DNA of 7,401 bases from Gemmatimonadota bacterium. GTDB lineage: Bacteria; Gemmatimonadota; Gemmatimonadetes; Longimicrobiales; Longimicrobiaceae. The notes under the pieces are model-generated. The model searched no databases. It was given only the letters and a program-made list of their open reading frames with translations, and was not told the DNA's origin. Positions 7,080 through 7,401 of the stretch are shown here, piece after piece; within the stretch, counting starts at the first letter, position 1; every line of letters starts with the position of its first letter. The stretch is from contig JAFAYN010000448.1 in the NCBI GenBank assembly GCA_019240375.1, forward strand, positions 1 to 7,401, written 5' to 3'. The translations under genes and the position numbers were made by a program.

Positions 7080-7117
7080 CGCGGCGCCCGTTCCATCGGA
7101 ACGGGCGCCGCGCTTTT
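7080..7117 (+). terminator. Intrinsic terminator after the lipoprotein gene
   Basis: A perfect 15-bp stem (7080-7094 with 7098-7112) encloses a 3-nt ATC loop and is followed by C and TTTT (7114-7117). It starts 29 bp after the lipoprotein stop codon and should end transcription from the cassette. There is no A-tract on the left, so it is one-directional. Confidence 0.88.
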
Positions 7118-7150
7118 CGGGGGAGAGCGGGGTGTCTGGGTGGTCCGACT

Positions 7151-7167
7151 CTTGCCTTCACGGCAGG
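7151..7167 (+). promoter_or_regulatory. Small hairpin covering the ftsH ribosome-binding site
   Basis: CTTGCC (7151-7156) can pair with GGCAGG (7162-7167), with one G-T wobble, around a TTCAC loop. The 3' arm carries the only Shine-Dalgarno-like bases (AGG) and ends one base before the ATG. Translation could therefore depend on melting of this stem. The stem is short and may be chance. Confidence 0.35.
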
Positions 7168-7168
7168 C

Positions 7169-7401
7169 ATGACAGACGGAAAAAAACCAACCAAAGAACG
7201 ACGCAAGACACCCGACCGTCGGGTGAGCCGGGGTCCGAGCGGTCCGCTGGACGACCGCAAGAACCGGTTCTCCGTCGGCTTCCTGGTGCTCGCGTTCCTG
7301 GCGCTCTTCGCCGTCCACGCCCTCCTCGGCAGCCAGGGGACGAAGGAGATCCCCTACAGCAAGCTCAAGGACGAGATCCGGGCCGGCCGCGTGGAGAGCG
7401 T
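7169..7401 (+). CDS. ftsH: ATP-dependent zinc metalloprotease FtsH, N-terminal fragment
   Basis: FtsH is a hexameric AAA+ protease of the inner membrane that degrades unassembled membrane proteins and selected cytoplasmic regulators. Only 77 complete codons are visible before the right edge. A basic cytoplasmic leader (1-33, rich in Lys/Arg) is followed by the first transmembrane helix (about 35-53) and the start of the periplasmic domain. That domain's sequence, EIPYSKLKDEIRAGRVESV, closely matches the conserved FtsH segment 'IpYSeFkeEieaGkVesV'. The ATPase and protease domains lie outside. The leader is longer than in E. coli FtsH, where the first helix begins almost at once. The start codon is preceded only by a weak AGG. 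The first codons are A-rich (seven As at 7180-7186), unlike the rest of the window, which probably keeps the start region unstructured. It lies beyond the terminator, so it is a separate transcription unit. Confidence 0.85.
   Translation, partial: MTDGKKPTKERRKTPDRRVSRGPSGPLDDRKNRFSVGFLVLAFLALFAVHALLGSQGTKEIPYSKLKDEIRAGRVES

Noticed and set aside
7180..7186. Run of seven As in ftsH as a programmed slippage site
   Set aside because: The normal frame continues into a conserved FtsH N-terminus and no meaningful alternative frame is visible; it is better explained as an A-rich, unstructured start region.

Overview
This high-GC window carries five same-strand genes: the 3' part of a tryptophan gene, a three-gene outer-membrane cassette and the 5' end of a protease gene. 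A SusC/SusD pair is typical of Bacteroidota. The strong G/C bias at third codon positions and the E. coli-like TTGACA/TATATG promoter do not fit that phylum. I infer Gemmatimonadota (Longimicrobium-like), a high-GC group that also carries many SusCD pairs; a 16S or whole-genome comparison would settle it.

Layout. Positions 1-1470 encode trpE (anthranilate synthase component I), cut at the 5' edge. Positions 1471-1803 hold no gene but a good sigma70-type promoter (1489-1517) with a perfect 12-bp palindrome inside its spacer, an 11-bp tandem repeat just upstream, and a predicted untranslated leader of about 280 nt with a long-range stem. Positions 1807-5058 encode a SusC/RagA-type TonB-dependent transporter. 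It is followed after 17 nt by a SusD/RagB-type surface lipoprotein (5076-6485). A 103-bp gap with a strong 18-pair hairpin separates these from a small unrecognised lipoprotein gene (6589-7050) whose product also has a C-terminal hydrophobic segment. A textbook intrinsic terminator (7080-7117) closes the cassette. At 7169 a new gene begins, the N-terminus of the membrane protease FtsH, which runs off the right edge.

How the genes work together. The SusC barrel and SusD lid most likely form a 'pedal-bin' importer for an oligomeric nutrient, powered by TonB. No glycan or peptide hydrolase, sigma/anti-sigma pair or tonB gene is present here, so the substrate cannot be named. The small lipoprotein lies between the hairpin and the shared terminator and is probably co-transcribed; its role is unknown. 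trpE and ftsH look like unrelated housekeeping flanks.

Nothing here is clearly a new system. The regulatory DNA in front of susC, the small dual-anchored lipoprotein, the hairpin in front of it and the buried ftsH ribosome-binding site are the points most worth checking.
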